In this document: positions 51,247 to 64,000 of the stretch, in pieces
Position numbering within the stretch: the first letter of the stretch is position 1
Layout of the letters: every line of letters begins with the position of its first letter
Assembly (NCBI RefSeq): GCF_028769735.1
Contig: NC_088171.1
Location: 68,961,216-69,025,215, forward strand
Direction of reading: 5' to 3'
Source: Zonotrichia leucophrys gambelii
Taxonomy: Eukaryota > Chordata > Aves > Passeriformes > Passerellidae
Length of the DNA: 64,000 nt
The notes under the pieces: generated by a model
Database searches by the model: none
What the model was told of the DNA's origin: nothing
The model's input: the letters and a program-made list of their open reading frames with translations, nothing else
Made by a program: the position numbers and the translations under genes

Positions 51247-54200
51247 AAGGCGACTTCCCTCGGCCCCTCTCCCTGTCCAGCCCTCCCGGACCCTCTCGGC
51301 TCTTTCCAAGGCGAGGGGAGCAGCTGGGCACGATGCGGATCTGTCCTTGCATGCTGTAGTTGGGTCAGTCAAGTCCCCGTGGGCGAGCCTCCCGGCCGGG
51401 GAAAGCCAGTCCCGCACCCGCGCAGCCCTTTCCCTGCCGGGGTGTCGCACCAGGTGTCCAGCCTGTGGATTTGTACCCGCACACTGGTTGCAGCGCTAAG
51501 CTGCAAAGTTATGTCCTGAAACGGGATCCTGTGTATCTCTTTGAGCTCCTGGTACTGTCCTGCTGTCTCTCGGTGTCTGTGGGAAAGATGCTGGAGGCAA
51601 GTGCCCCAGCTGATAAGGGGAAAGGGTTGCAGAGAGGGCTCCGGCTGATCTTTGTGCAAGTATACTGAAGCAGCCCTACATGCCAAAAACCAGGTTGATT
51701 TTTTGGGGGGAACTGAAGAAATGGTGACTGTTGTGTGTAAAATAAGTCAAAAGTTCTCTTGAATTTTTCTGGTTATGTACTTATTCTCTTGAAAACTGTC
51801 TTGGCAGAGGAATTGAAGAAATGTCTCACACGAGTTGTTTTACTCCAGAAGCAGAAAGTGCATGCTGCTGTGTTTTGTGTTTCCCCATGTAATGACTAAA
51901 GTGGAAAATTTCTAGTGAAGAGACTGTGCCGCTTTCTGCTCTCGCTTTGTATTTGCTGAGTAGTGCATATCAAAAAATCACCTTCCCTTTTCACCTGAAA
52001 GCTTTTGCTTGTTTGTAGTATCAGCCCTGCAAAAGCCCCGATGGCTGCAGATGGGCCTTATTGATACTAACAAGCAGCTGGAGCTCCTGGAAATGTAAAA
52101 TGAAATGGTTACACCGAGGAAGAAGATCCCTTAATCTCAAGACCCCCTCTCCTAAGATCAGCAAAAATTACTTCCTGCCTGGGAGCAGTGTTTTAGCTTA
52201 ACTGTGTTTATCTAGTTGGGATAAAGAAATGGGGCAACAGTCAGATGAGCAATATAATTGTGCTTTGGTCAGCCAGCACGCACTTATATTGAATCATTGA
52301 AAATCATTTCGGTTTCTCTTTGTGTCCCTTGAAAGAGTGTGCAACAGGGGAAAAGCAAATCCCTCAATATCTTGAACCCAGAATGGATAAAAAAAGGTAC
52401 ATTCCTTTCATGAGAGAAACATACGCACATGTTGGATCTGATTGGGTTGTGACACAGAAATGCATAAGAAAATTAGACATTTAAGAAGGTCAGATTTTCT
52501 TCTGTTTATATACAGAGACCGAGCCATTCATATATTTGAGGGCTTAACACTGAAATTTTAGCATGAAAAAATTATCTTGAAATATTTTTTTTAGTCTAAA
52601 CTTATAAAAAAATTATTTGGAAATGTTTGAATCTTTTGAAGGTCATCGTCAAGTTGGCCACAAAAGGTCAAGTGAGAGTTAGTTTGCTGTCTTGCATGCT
52701 TCTTTAGAGATAATAAAAAAAGTGTTCTTTGGAAGAACTTGCTGTAAAGGGCAGATCAATTTTAAGGGATAAACAAACATCTGTGGCCCCTGCTGTCTTG
52801 TTTTCTATTAGAAAGAATAATAATCATCTTTTGAGACTATGGGTTTTTCCAGTGTGGAGTTTTTATTTTTTTGTATGCTCACTTCCAAAAGCCTGGCAGC
52901 TTTTTGCTTTGATTTGTAATCCCATGTAATTATAATTAGATTGTTTTCTTGAGGTCAGGATTCCTCTTTAGTTTGTGCTTTGTTTTTGTTTTGGGGGTTT
53001 TCTGGGTGGGAGTGCTGCCTGTTTTTTTTCTAATGGAGAAAGAGAGGAAAAACCCAGACAGAACATCATCACAGCTTGATTTGGACTTCATTTCTTAGCA
53101 ATCCTCAGAGCTCTGATACTGTGGGAGCAATTCTTGTAACTGCTGACTCCTCTTACATGCATCTCACTGTCCTTTGTGAGAAAGAGCTGCTCTGGATGAA
53201 TTCAAGAGACTGGATGTTCAGATCACCCTTAACTCTCCTCAAAAATACATTTATTTCTGTAATGTATTATGCAATGTTCTCATCTTTCTAAATAGAGTTT
53301 TATTAAATCTTAGTCTAATATATGCTCATCTGTGTAGTAGCCAGGGGTTATATTGAAATATCATAAAGAGAGCCAAAAGTATATTAATAAAAAATGTACT
53401 TTTGTTTGGCAAGTAAATCCTCTTGTACTTACCTTCAGTGGTCTGAGCTAACAGCTGCTGGATGCTCCATCATTGCCTTGTATTCGGAAACAATGAAACA
53501 ATTCTGGTTCTTTAGCACAAAGCACATTTGATGTACATACATCTGAGACATCACTGCTCCCCCTATTCCTCAGGGGTTTGGATAGCTGTCCTTAAACTGT
53601 GTTAAGTTCCACTGTCTCCACAGCCTCTCTTCTAATGGTACACCCTTCATCAGATGCTATATCCCTGTCCAGGTTTTCTCAGCTCTCCCTTCCCTGGTGC
53701 CTATTTTCCCCCATGCTATGTCATGCTTGGGATTGATGAAGTGGAGGTCTTGCTATTTCCAGCCCTGCTCGGTGCTTTGTTTAGCCCCCTTTCTCTGAGT
53801 GTTTGCTGGAGCCAGCAGTGGCCTTGCACCTTTCTTGAAGACTGGCATTGCTGTGTCAGACACTGTCATTATCCTGACCTGCTTGACTGAGTCACTGGGA
53901 GCGGTGCTTTTTATAGTGCTGCCAGTCATTAGAACTGGAAATGGTAATAAAGGACATAGTGCTTATTATTTAACACTGCTGAGATACATGTAGTGAAGAG
54001 GTCAGATGCATAATTTAACCACAGGGATTCCAGTGGCCATGTTAAATCACCCTTCTGAGCTAATGTCCTGACTTGGCACATAAATCTTGGTCTTTAGCTT
54101 GGATTGTACATAAATATCTTCCCTTAGCACAATTCACTTGCAAGGCTTTTTCACTGCTAAATGATTCCTTGAAGATTTTCATCTATTCCTTATCACAACA

Positions 54201-54360
54201 TCAACATCATCATGCTGTTATAAACAGAGTACACATGTATTTCTTGAGAGGTACACCCTAATCCAGCCCTTAGTCAAAAGGCTAGAAAAAAGCCTTTTTA
54301 ATGGTCCATGTATCATCCCACCTGTGTCCAAAGGAAGGACACTGAGAAACACTCTCTAAA

Positions 54361-54379
54361 TTTTTTTTTTTTTTTTTTT
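54361..54379. repeat. Poly-T run in intron 1
   Basis: Nineteen consecutive T within SLC22A23 intron 1, with no neighbouring repeat body. Confidence 0.9.
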
Positions 54380-57300
54380 GTGGGGAAGCCTGAGATCTCC
54401 TTTTAGGCATTTGCAAAGTGGTGCTTCAAGTAAATTATTAGCATTAACAGTGAGCAACATTGTGATAACTCAATGTATGTAGTCATGAAGCTTAGCAGGG
54501 AAGCTGGAGTGTGTGTTCAGCAGGGACTTTTCTTACTCTCTCACCAGCTTCCTTAGTGCCTACATCTTCTGACCATCTGCAAAGGGATGATGTTTTCATG
54601 GAAGCTCTTAGTTACAGGATTGATGGTTGTTGGTTTTTTCTCTCTGTTACTAGCATGACCCATCCTCTGTGTTTGATTGCATTAAGTGGTGGGGTTCTTT
54701 GCTGTTCTGCATGCTGATTTGTATAATGGAGACCAAAAGCTGGTGATGGACAGGGACTGGGCTTGATTAAATTGCAGAGGTTGATGGCACAGCATCCCTC
54801 TGTGTGCGCTTGCAATGTTCCAGATCATTCCACCTCTTGGGGTTGGCGTAAGAGGGAAGTGGTTAGTTTAGTGGCTGCATTTTAATCACTTGGAGCAATT
54901 ATGTAATAATATTTCGTGTCTAGTCACAAGGGAATTCCTGTTGTGACTGCTTTTATGCTCCAGATGCCTTGTTTTCCTGCAATGCTGTTTGCTTGGCTCT
55001 CAACTTCCCACTTGATTTGGGTTGAGTCATCTTCTTTCCAAAGTGATATGGCAACTGTTTTACCTATTTACCACTGGTTCAAACATTCTCATGCCAATTT
55101 GGCTGAGCCTCTAGCAAATTGTCCCTGCCAAAAAAAAGTGGAGCTGAAGTCAGAAGAGCCAAATGATCCAGGGGCAAGGATGTCTGAACTTGGATTGGTT
55201 TGGTCTGTGATTGGTGCTCTTTGCTCCTGCAAGGGGAGATGTCTGTCCTTAAGAGGTCTTCCTTCTCCTTGCTTTTACTGCAGTTCTGGCACTTTTCTGG
55301 GCACACCTTCATATGATTCAGCTTGTTAGCCTGGTAGAAAACTTCCTCTTAAAAGAAACTTCTTCTTGTTTTCCTGGGTGTTCTACTGGTTTAATAAAAA
55401 CTAAATTGTTCTGTGCAGTAACGTGTGCTTTAGTCTCTGGTATTGCCTCGTGGGATTATTGCTGGTATCTGCAAGTAGCCAGAAATGATAAAACAAATAA
55501 ATTTGTTCATGATAATAGTGATGATGAATTTGGCACATTTTGCAGAATAATATTTCTTGGGGTAAGGATAGGTAGACATTTTAAATGGACTTTCAGATTA
55601 CAGTTATTAATTACTTTGAAGGGATCCCTCTGACAAGGTCCTTCCCAAAATAAGAACTATGCCACCCTTATCTACTCCCATTTGTGCCTGTAATCTCATT
55701 TGTTTCTGCATATTCTCTAGTTGGCTGGCCTCTGCAAAGAGACTTTAGAAATGCTGATGCTTCTTTTTTTTTCTCTGCAACTGACAGGATTTCTCTTGTC
55801 AGTGTTAGTTTCTGGCTGACTGGCTTCTACCTAGTCCCAAATCAATGAAAACCTTGAGTTATTGCACCCACTGCAGTAGTTGGGTCAGAAGTGGCAGTAT
55901 TGAAGCTACTGCATCATTTTGCTTCCACTGAACAGATTGGAGGGGGTGTAGGGACCTGCAAGGCCTAACTTGCAGAGGGCAGAAAGTCTGTTCTAAATTT
56001 CTTTCAGCCTAGGCTTTGGAATGACTCTCAGCTTCTAATGGATACTGAAGGTCTCAACGAGTCCCTGTGGTCAGAGGTATCCAGAAATACTGCCCGACCA
56101 GAGCAAACATCTTCTACTATTTTATTTCATGGCTTCCTCAGCTATGTGAGAGATCCCAAACTATTTTTTTCCCCTTCTTCCCTCTGCAAGTTAGCTGATA
56201 AAGAGTCAGTGGTTACTGCTCTGAGCCTTCACAGACTTGAAAAATCTTTCTGTTAAGGAGGAGGCAAAGGGGAGCTTGTCCTGCTTGCACACACTGAGTG
56301 TGGTGACGGAGTCTGCTGATTATCAGACGCAAGTGAGCAACACCCCGAAAGAACAGGGCGAGTTTCTGGGTCAATGGCATCAAGGAAGGGGATGGGTCTT
56401 TTGGGAACAGCACCTGCAACTTCCCATGTGAAGAACTGTCCTTTGCCTGCAAACAGTAAATAATCCGATGTTTGAAATAATCAAGTGTGATGTCACAAGG
56501 CTTGTTGTTTCGTGAGCCTAGATACTGGTTTTACTGATTCGGGGGTGTTATGTACTGGCCAAAGCCTTTTAAAGCAGTTGGTTTAGAAAACAGACTGGAT
56601 TAAGACCGATACTGACATGAGAATTCAGGTAGTTTTGAGTTTTTGTCTGGCGTGGATTCTTTTTCACTACAGGAAATGTACATGCAGTTCATGTTTATTA
56701 TCACCCTTAAGATAAAGCATCTCAGTTACAGGAATCTGATTTCAGCTTACCATAAATAGTTTGTAGCATTGCTAGAACTAACAATGATCCTTCAGGAAGG
56801 TAATTCCGTACTGAAATCTCTTTAAGACATTCTTAGCTTTCCAAGGCTTGCTATTGAGCTTTTCATATCAGTAATTTTTTGTGTGTATGTCAAACAACTG
56901 CCTTTTTTCTTTTTTTTAACCTCCTGGATGGACGTGATGTTTGAAATGCTTGGGGTTCTGTTTGTTTTTGTTTCCACTCCCTAACACATCCTGTATCTCT
57001 GTCACGTAATTTAAATATACCGACCCTGCCCATGTTGTGACAGAAATTGCTGGCTGTGGTGAATGTTTACCAGCTGTGCAGGCAGTCTAACCCCAAATTT
57101 CTGAAGTGCACTAACAGTTTTAGCTCTTCTTACCCTGGCTACAGGACTGCAGTACTAAAAGGTGACCTCGTGTTTTTTTTAAAGCATTTGTCAAAGAAAG
57201 GAACTGGCACTCAGGAGGGCATGTAATTTGGAGCCAGTTCTGATGGTAATGTGAGATGAGGTTTACAGGACAGCCAAACTTCAGGGATTCATTCCTTAAT

Positions 57301-59581
57301 GAAACAACATCTGGAATAGCACAAGATTTATGATTTTCTTGAGCTTCAGGACTTCGGCCGTACTAATGGTGAAAAGTCTTAAATTAAACCTTAATAAATC
57401 AGTTCTAGAGAGCTGCTAGATTTAGAAAATGCTAAAAGAGATATAGTGCCTTTTTTGATATCTCTTTGTGTATCTTTTGTTTTTTCTGCCAGTCTATTTG
57501 TTCCTGCCCACCCGTCATCCCTGCTCAGGACAGCTACTCTCACTCCCTCCCTTTCATATTCCTTCCTCTTCCCGCTCTTCTGCAGCGCAGCCAGGCTGGC
57601 GCTGGCTTACCCGCAAGTGGCTGTGGAATTAATTAGGCTGAGATCTTGCTACAGAACAAAGGACCGGGGCTTGCTGCAGACAATGGGTAGAAGATCAGAG
57701 TAGCCTGTTGTAGGAATATGCTGCAGCTTTGCAGCAATGCTGAGAGTTCAGTTCTTGCACGGAATTCCATCAAAACAGACGTTTTCAGATTTTGATCACC
57801 TCAACTCAAACGTGTACTTAGTTGTTGTAATGTAATTTTTTATATATTTTACCGGCTGATTTTGGTAGCAGATGACTTTGTGTGCATTCTGAATTCCCTT
57901 TTAAAGTCAAAGGGGAAGGAAGGAACCCGAAGGAGGAAAAAAGGAGTTTCAACACCCTTTCAATCCATGTCATCTGGGGTGTGTTGCAGAGGTTTCCAGG
58001 CAAACCCCATTTCAGTGTTTGATAACTGCTCAGCATTACTGGAGTTGCTCTGGTCCACACCCAGTGTTGGTGCTGGGAAGCCTGCCCCCACACCAGCCTG
58101 TAAAAACTGGCAGGCAACAGGGATTATTGCGTGGGTTGAGTTATTCCTGCTGATCCATGCCGTGTCATACCTGCTGGGAACATGCAGTAGGTTTGTAGCT
58201 ATTCCCACAAAGAAGGATCAGTGCTGTGTTCGATGTGACTGGCATGCTTGGGGTGGAACCTCCTGCCTGTCCTGTGGGCTGATGAGGAGAGGCTAAATAT
58301 GCTCTGGGCATGATGGGCTGGGTAGGAAATTTCAGTGGGTAGTACAAGACTTTGTTAGTATTTTTTATTTTTCTTATAATCTGGGAGAGGCCCAATTGCC
58401 AGTTGTTAACACTGAACAACAAGAACAAAAGATTAGGTAAGTGGACGTATCCTGATCCTCATTTCTGGGATGCCTATCTAGATTCCCCAGGAGCAAAGCT
58501 GTGACAATCAGGAATGCTGCCTGTGAGATGCATTAAGTGGTATGTTCGCCTTCTCCAGTGATTTATAGTTGCCCTTGTGCATTGTTTTTGGAGCAGGGTG
58601 GTCTGGTTCCCTAAAAAAGGTTCTTTGCCTCCAAACAGTGGTGAAGAAATTCATTTTGGCCCAAGTACTGTCTCCCTGCTCCTCTGCAGCACTCTGGATC
58701 TTCCTGCTTTCCTCCTGGCCTTCAAGCCAAAGTCCATGATCATGCAGACAGTGTTGCAATGTCCACCCTACAAATATTATTTGGATTAAAGGATAGGGAC
58801 TGTAAATTAAACTGTAAGACCTTTTCCCTACTGTGTATTCCATGGCTGTATAAAATGTTGTCTGCTTGAACAATACAAGCTTGACAGACCAGTTTCACCT
58901 TCCGATTTGTAAACCAAGTGGAATATTTTTCTCCCTTCTTCCCTACCCTTAATATTTATTTAGGTCTGAATTAATACCAGACCCTGAGGGTTTTTCCTCT
59001 CTCCTTTTATTCTTGTCTGAGTTGCAATAACCGTAGTTTGCAAATGATGAGAGGGCAAGGTCATGGCAGCAATAATTGCATGTCAGAGTTAAGGTGTCTG
59101 ATCTTTTTATCTAAGGTGGCAAGTTTCTGTCATGAGCAATGTCTTTCTCCTCTTGTCTACCACTTCACCCTTTTCCATTTCAGAGTTTTATGCCATGCTT
59201 GAATTTGTGGTTTTTTCCCCCTGGATTTAAAAAAGCCCAACAAGATAGTAAACTAGGTTTTGCTGTGTCGGCCTTGTCAAGGCTGCAACATATTTTGTGC
59301 ATGCATGTTTTGGCAACCTGAAAAATACAAGTCCACAAAGCATGAACCTACTTTTGATAATGAGATGATAGTGAAAGTTAATATTTAACTTCAATGTTGC
59401 AGGGTTTTCTTACGTGTGGCTTCTATTTTCAGTGCTTAGACCAGTTCTAAATACAAATTGGGTAGCTAGTTTGACTTTTTTAGTTTGGTTGCAAAGTCAG
59501 TCCCAGCAGCACACACCTTGTCCAGAATACATGTGGTTGTCAGCTGGAAACTGAGGAATGGTACTCAAATGCCACTTTTCA

Positions 59582-59596
59582 GTGTGTGTGTGTGTC
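59582..59596. repeat. Short (GT)n repeat in intron 1
   Basis: About seven GT units within intron 1. Confidence 0.8.
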
Positions 59597-62500
59597 TCAG
59601 TCCTAGGGATGGGTGTGGTTGCTAGACTGAAAATTAAAGCAAATTTTGTGGTGAAATCTTCTAATCGTGTCAGAATACATATAGAAAAGTTACTTAGTTG
59701 CAGCACAGATGTAAAAGAGATGTTGAAATATCCTGCTGCTGCTCTGAGGAAAATTATTAATATAGTATTATGAATACTGTGCAGGAAAGCTGCAAGCAAG
59801 ATTTTCTATCTCCCAACTCTTTGATGTTAGATGATATTATGGAGTTGGGAAAAATTAAGTAGATCACATCAGCTGAGAAACAAGTTAGTTGACTAATCTG
59901 TGGATGGCGAAGGCTGGAAAAGATCTAAATGTCTCAGAATAAAGGGAACTCCTACTGAAAATAAAAGTAGTAGTGATGGAGAAGTGGGTGGTACGTGGAT
60001 GCTACAAAAGTTGATTTAATCATGTTGAGTATTCAGAAGATTGTCATATGATTAACAAATCATATTTTAATTGTTAGCATATTAGCAATTATTATTTACT
60101 TAGCAAACTTCCTTCTTCCCTCTCCTAATGGGGAAAAAACCCAATCTGTCATGAAAGCAAGTTTGGGAATAAAAGAGCTAATTGTTCCTGACTAAAGTGT
60201 GAAGTTGAAGGGTAGATGAAATTTTTCAGCTCTGCATTGTCTCAGGGGCCATTATCTTAGGAGTCTCTTGATGTGCCCAGTGGACAGCTTGGAAGGTCTT
60301 TTTTGCTTATGGCATAGACTAAGGAACAATTTAGTGCAGAACACTAAATTTGAAATCTTTTCCAAGTTAGTTTACTAGCATTGAAATGGAGTCAATATGT
60401 GTCCTTTTGCATATTTGAAATTCCAGGCTTGTTTTGTGACTGCAATGTTGCTTGAGCCTTCTCTTCAAGCTGGAGATATGTCCCTTAGAGGTGGACCATG
60501 ACTGAAAGGCTTGAGCAAGGCCTTTCAGCTGCCTGGGAGGGACTGGAGCCCCACACGTGCTGCTTGTGAGCAGGACAGCATCTCCCTGTGGGGCACAGTG
60601 GGCACAGCCTACTTACTCCGAGGTAATTCATATAAGAGGCACTGTGTCTCTGCCTCTCCACTTTCAAGCAGCTTGAGGAAACCTGTGCCTTAGGTTTCCC
60701 ATTATGATGACAGAGTCAAAGTTTTCACACCAAGAGGAAGGGCTGCTGTGCTCTGTATCAGTGCTCACACTCTAATGCGTGGCACCGAGCCTTTGTGCTT
60801 TATTTTTAAGGCTGAAATATCTGACTAAAAAAATATGCACTTAAAAAATTAATGCAGAAATTACAGAGCTAAGACATGAGTATCAGAAAATTGTGGTTTG
60901 GAAGGAGATGTATTTCAGCAACTTAAACTATGATAAACTTCAGAAACCATTAAGGAAACTTGTGAAGTCCATGGCTATGCAGTCCTGTACTATTTTGTAG
61001 GGATAGAAGCTGTTTTCATGGTTCATATTATGCTGCACAATCTAATTATATCTTTCTTGGAAGACAGCTAAGCACATGTCCTCTGGCTTGTGTGCCACCC
61101 CCTCTTTTTCTCCCCACTCCTCTCCCTCCCCATGTCCTCAAAACCTTTGTCCCTGTGGTAGTATCAAAAGTTGTTTCTTTGCTTTACTTTTCAAATGGTG
61201 CATTGCCCAGGTGGTCAGCCATGTCCATAGTAAAGCAATCTGACAATTTCTGTGTACATGACCTTGTGTGCACTGTTCACAAGTCATTTTTCTGGGCTGC
61301 AGTTTTCCTTGCCAGGTGTCTGCTGCGGTGAAAAATGGTTTACTGGTTTCTGAGAGTGAAAAGTACAGAAAACATTGTTTCCACTGTAAAGAAAAACGAA
61401 TTGGGAAAGAAGCTGAAGGAAACAAGCCCTTGCATCTGTTGAGTTAGCAAGCTCCAGTGTATGGGGATAGGGACCCCAGGTTTGTTAGGAATAGGAAGAA
61501 GGCAGATGTTGGGCTAAAACTCATACTGTGGTACCAGCAATATTCCTCTTGCCACCTGAGTAAAAGTTCTTGCAAATCTGGATGATTATGAACTTCTCAA
61601 AATACCAGTGTGTACTTGCTCAGTAAAAATTTTGTTTTGAAGTATTGAGGTTCTGAGAGCTTAGGCACTGTTCAAAGATCTCAGCAAAAGCATCCACTTA
61701 TGATAAAGCTGAGCAATGTTAGATGTACTTGGCTTTTAGAGGTCTAGCATCATAGAGAGAGGAAGTAGCTTGAGAGTCAGGTGTTGACTGTGTCTTGGGT
61801 TGAGGCATTGCAGCGTCGGTGTGGTGTGGGCTTATTTGAGTGGCTGTTCCAAGAAAACAAACAACAAAACCTCTCAATAACTGGTTTGTTGTTTTTCTTG
61901 TGTGTTGTGTTTTTAATGACTCTTCTGGTTTCCAGTCCATTTGTGTCTGATGAAAAACATAAGGAAAGTTGTTGTTTGGGGAGGTTTGGTTCTGAAAGTG
62001 GCTGGCCAAAAAAAAAAAAGATAAAATTATTAATTTTTATACCTTCTTCTCAAGTCTTCCAGGATTAATTCTATTAGACTTTTACTCTACCTAATTTTCT
62101 TATTTTCAAATGTGATCTTGATATTTCCAGTCAGCTGATTGTACTGATGGTCACAAAAAATGCCATGTATTCTCAAGAACACTTTATTGACACTTAAAAT
62201 ACAGGAGTACTTTTCCCAGCTGTGAACTCAAAGGAGAGGCACCCTTACTCTGAACCCTGAAGGTTAAATAGTTTAAATGCTCTCATGTTGCCATGGCTGA
62301 GAAGGAGGTACAGAGATGACTGTGGCACTAAAACCTCCCCCAGTTTTTGGTGTTGCAGTTGGAGCATCCCTGTGGGAAGCTTCTTCTGCAACCTCCCTTG
62401 TGTGTTTTTACTGCACACTTATTTCCTGTAGAGTTGAGCATCACACCGGTTTCTGGGTCTCATGCACTTTCTTTAGGATTAAATGCTGACAGAGTGTCAT

Positions 62501-63628
62501 TTTTGCAGGGGGCTGAGAAAGGGAAGAGGGAAATTATGTCCTTTAGCAGTCTAGAGGGAAATCTTGGTACAGTGCTGTCCTGTGGCTGTAATTATGAGTA
62601 CTACTCAGATTATTCAGTTCTGTGGAAAGGAATTACTGGTAGGTATATTGTAGTAGAACTACTGACTGCTTTGCTTTCCTATTTGTTTTGGGGTTTTTTC
62701 TAATAGCGCTTGGTCTGCTGACTTGGAGCTTTTCCTCCAGGAATAAGTACTTGGAGACTGTTCTGCCTTTTTTAATGTAAACTGTATGAGAAATAGAACT
62801 GTATTTTTTTATTTTTTTATTATTTTTAAACTAACTTTGGTTCAGTTTGTTGAGGAAAAAACTGTAAGATAGTTTTTTAGGAAAAAGAACACTGTAAGAT
62901 AATATGAAGGCATCACAAATTTCAAGTCTCACTGGGTAAGGTGTTTGCATAGAAGATGGATTCTAGTTCTAGTGCAGGGTAAATTGACAGGGTTTGGTTA
63001 TAAAAGATGGAACAGTAAGGAGAGGAACAAAGGAAGGTGAGACCCTTGGAAGGTGATGAAAAATTTATTCTTATTTTCATTTATTGATCCTAAAATCTTT
63101 CCTGGATGAGTAGACAAGCTGGTGGCTTTTCCCCAGGCAGGGTTTGATGCTGCTGTGACATACATGATACATAGAGGACAGGGCTTCCCCAAGTGGGACC
63201 TTTGCTCAAGAGATTGAGAGGTCACAAGTGGCGTGTGAGGCATCAAGATGGGAGTGTGAAGGCTGGCACAGCAGCCAGGTGCTGCCTGCCTGGGGAAGGA
63301 CCAGGGCTGCAGCTTCATTCCTGCTGACAGGTTTAGGGCCTTCCAAGGCAGCAGCTCTGCTGATCCTCTGGTGTCTTCTTGCTGAAACCATGCAGAGAGC
63401 AGTCACAGCAGAGCTGCCTTCCGCCTGTTTGGGAAAGGGGGTGCTTTCTTTCAGCAGCAACCTGGGCATTGAGCAGTGGAAGTAAACTCTGAAACCGCAG
63501 AGTGGGAAGTGGGGATGTGTGTCCAGTGCCCCCCTCGTGGGATTTTCGTGCCACACTCCGAGTTGATGTTGTACCAGAGAATCTCTCCTGCTTTCTCGTT
63601 GCTCCTTTTTAGGACAGAAGGGTCTGCC

Positions 63629-63686
63629 TTTGGCTGGTTCTACCTTCACCACCTTATCATATCTAATGAAGGTAGAACCAGCCAAA
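63629..63686. repeat. Perfect 20-bp inverted repeat with 18-base loop
   Basis: The arm TTTGGCTGGTTCTACCTTCA (63,629-63,648) is repeated as its exact reverse complement at 63,667-63,686. It lies in SLC22A23 intron 1, so on the sense transcript it would form a stable hairpin. The pairing does not extend beyond the 20 bases on either side. Confidence 0.95.
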
Positions 63687-64000
63687 TCCTCAACAGGCAT
63701 TACCTGTTAGCAGGGGGTATTCAGTGTGCTTGGGTACTACAAACAGCATTATGGTCCCTGGAGTGCAAGGGCTTTTGAGACAAGAGTGCTTAATTCACAC
63801 AGCTTGTGTTTGTAGTTACAAAGCAGCAGACTTCACTTTTATAACTTATAGCAGGGCAAATAGTGATGCACCACGGGAGCCCTGTCCAGATTTTCACCCT
63901 TTGTAAAGAAGTTAAAAGATGGTTACTATTTGGATGTGTTATCTTTTGCCAGGTGTCTTCCCAAGCATCCCATGTTTTAAATAGTCCTCCATCTTGCCAT

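Larger units (their letters stand above)
49430..51450. promoter_or_regulatory. CpG island and promoter of SLC22A23
   Basis: From about 49,430 the sequence changes sharply from AT-rich to very GC- and CpG-rich, and it stays so until about 51,450. It spans upstream DNA, the leader, exon 1 and the first 200 bases of intron 1. Several SP1-type CCCGCCC boxes lie near 49,670-49,700, and an NRF1-like GCGCACGC element lies near 49,496. No TATA box is evident at a sensible distance, so a dispersed, TATA-less start is likely. The exact transcription start cannot be read from sequence, but the leader probably begins between about 49,900 and 50,600. The island reaches well over 1 kb upstream of the coding start, leaving room for a divergent non-coding transcript or an alternative leader. 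Confidence 0.85.
51247..64000 (+). other. SLC22A23: 5' part of SLC22A23 intron 1
   Basis: No exon-like coding segment was found downstream of the donor. In particular, the TM2 exon expected to start with Trp-Asp-Leu-Val-Cys is absent, so the whole remainder is taken as intron 1. After the end of the CpG island the sequence is AT-rich and mostly unique. It contains a 19-T run (54,361-54,379), a short GT repeat (59,582-59,596), an A/T-rich tract (62,801-62,830) and a perfect inverted repeat (63,629-63,686). No long interspersed repeat was recognised in it. Confidence 0.75.

Overview
The window looks like bird nuclear DNA from the region around the start of one protein-coding gene. The evidence is: vertebrate-style sparse coding with an intron and a CpG island; relics of CR1-type LINEs, the dominant avian retroposon; a solo retroviral LTR; and a nuclear copy of mitochondrial DNA with the cytb / tRNA-Thr / tRNA-Pro order used by most birds. 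Nothing points to a bacterium, a plasmid or a CRISPR system. A passerine is possible, but I cannot fix the species.

Layout. Positions 1 to about 49,400 are AT-rich intergenic DNA with no recognisable gene. They hold simple repeats, a CR1 reverse-transcriptase fragment (about 16.66-16.75 kb, minus strand), a 23-bp near-perfect hairpin (22.57 kb), a 280-bp NUMT (31.26-31.54 kb), a possible 56-residue membrane microprotein (41.6 kb, weak), a solo LTR on the minus strand (45.2-45.76 kb) beside a possible decayed integrase fragment, and an old CR1/L3-like relic on the plus strand (47.8-48.4 kb). At about 49,430 the composition switches abruptly to a 2-kb CpG island. It contains the promoter, 5' leader and first coding exon of SLC22A23, an orphan member of the SLC22 (major facilitator) transporter family. 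The coding part of exon 1 is 50,710-51,240 (177 residues) and ends at a canonical phase-0 splice donor. From 51,241 to the end of the window is the start of intron 1, with no further exon seen. It contains poly-T tracts and, near the end, a perfect 20-bp inverted repeat.

The only confident gene is SLC22A23. The NUMT, the LTR and the LINE relics are inert passengers as far as the sequence shows, although the LTR keeps a TATA box and a poly(A) signal on the minus strand. The observations most worth a second look are the NUMT, the two long hairpins, an AUG-stop mini-uORF just before the SLC22A23 start, the small membrane-protein-like ORF, and a recurrent GGGGTTTTTT motif found almost only on the plus strand. 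I found no clear sign of a new multi-gene system.
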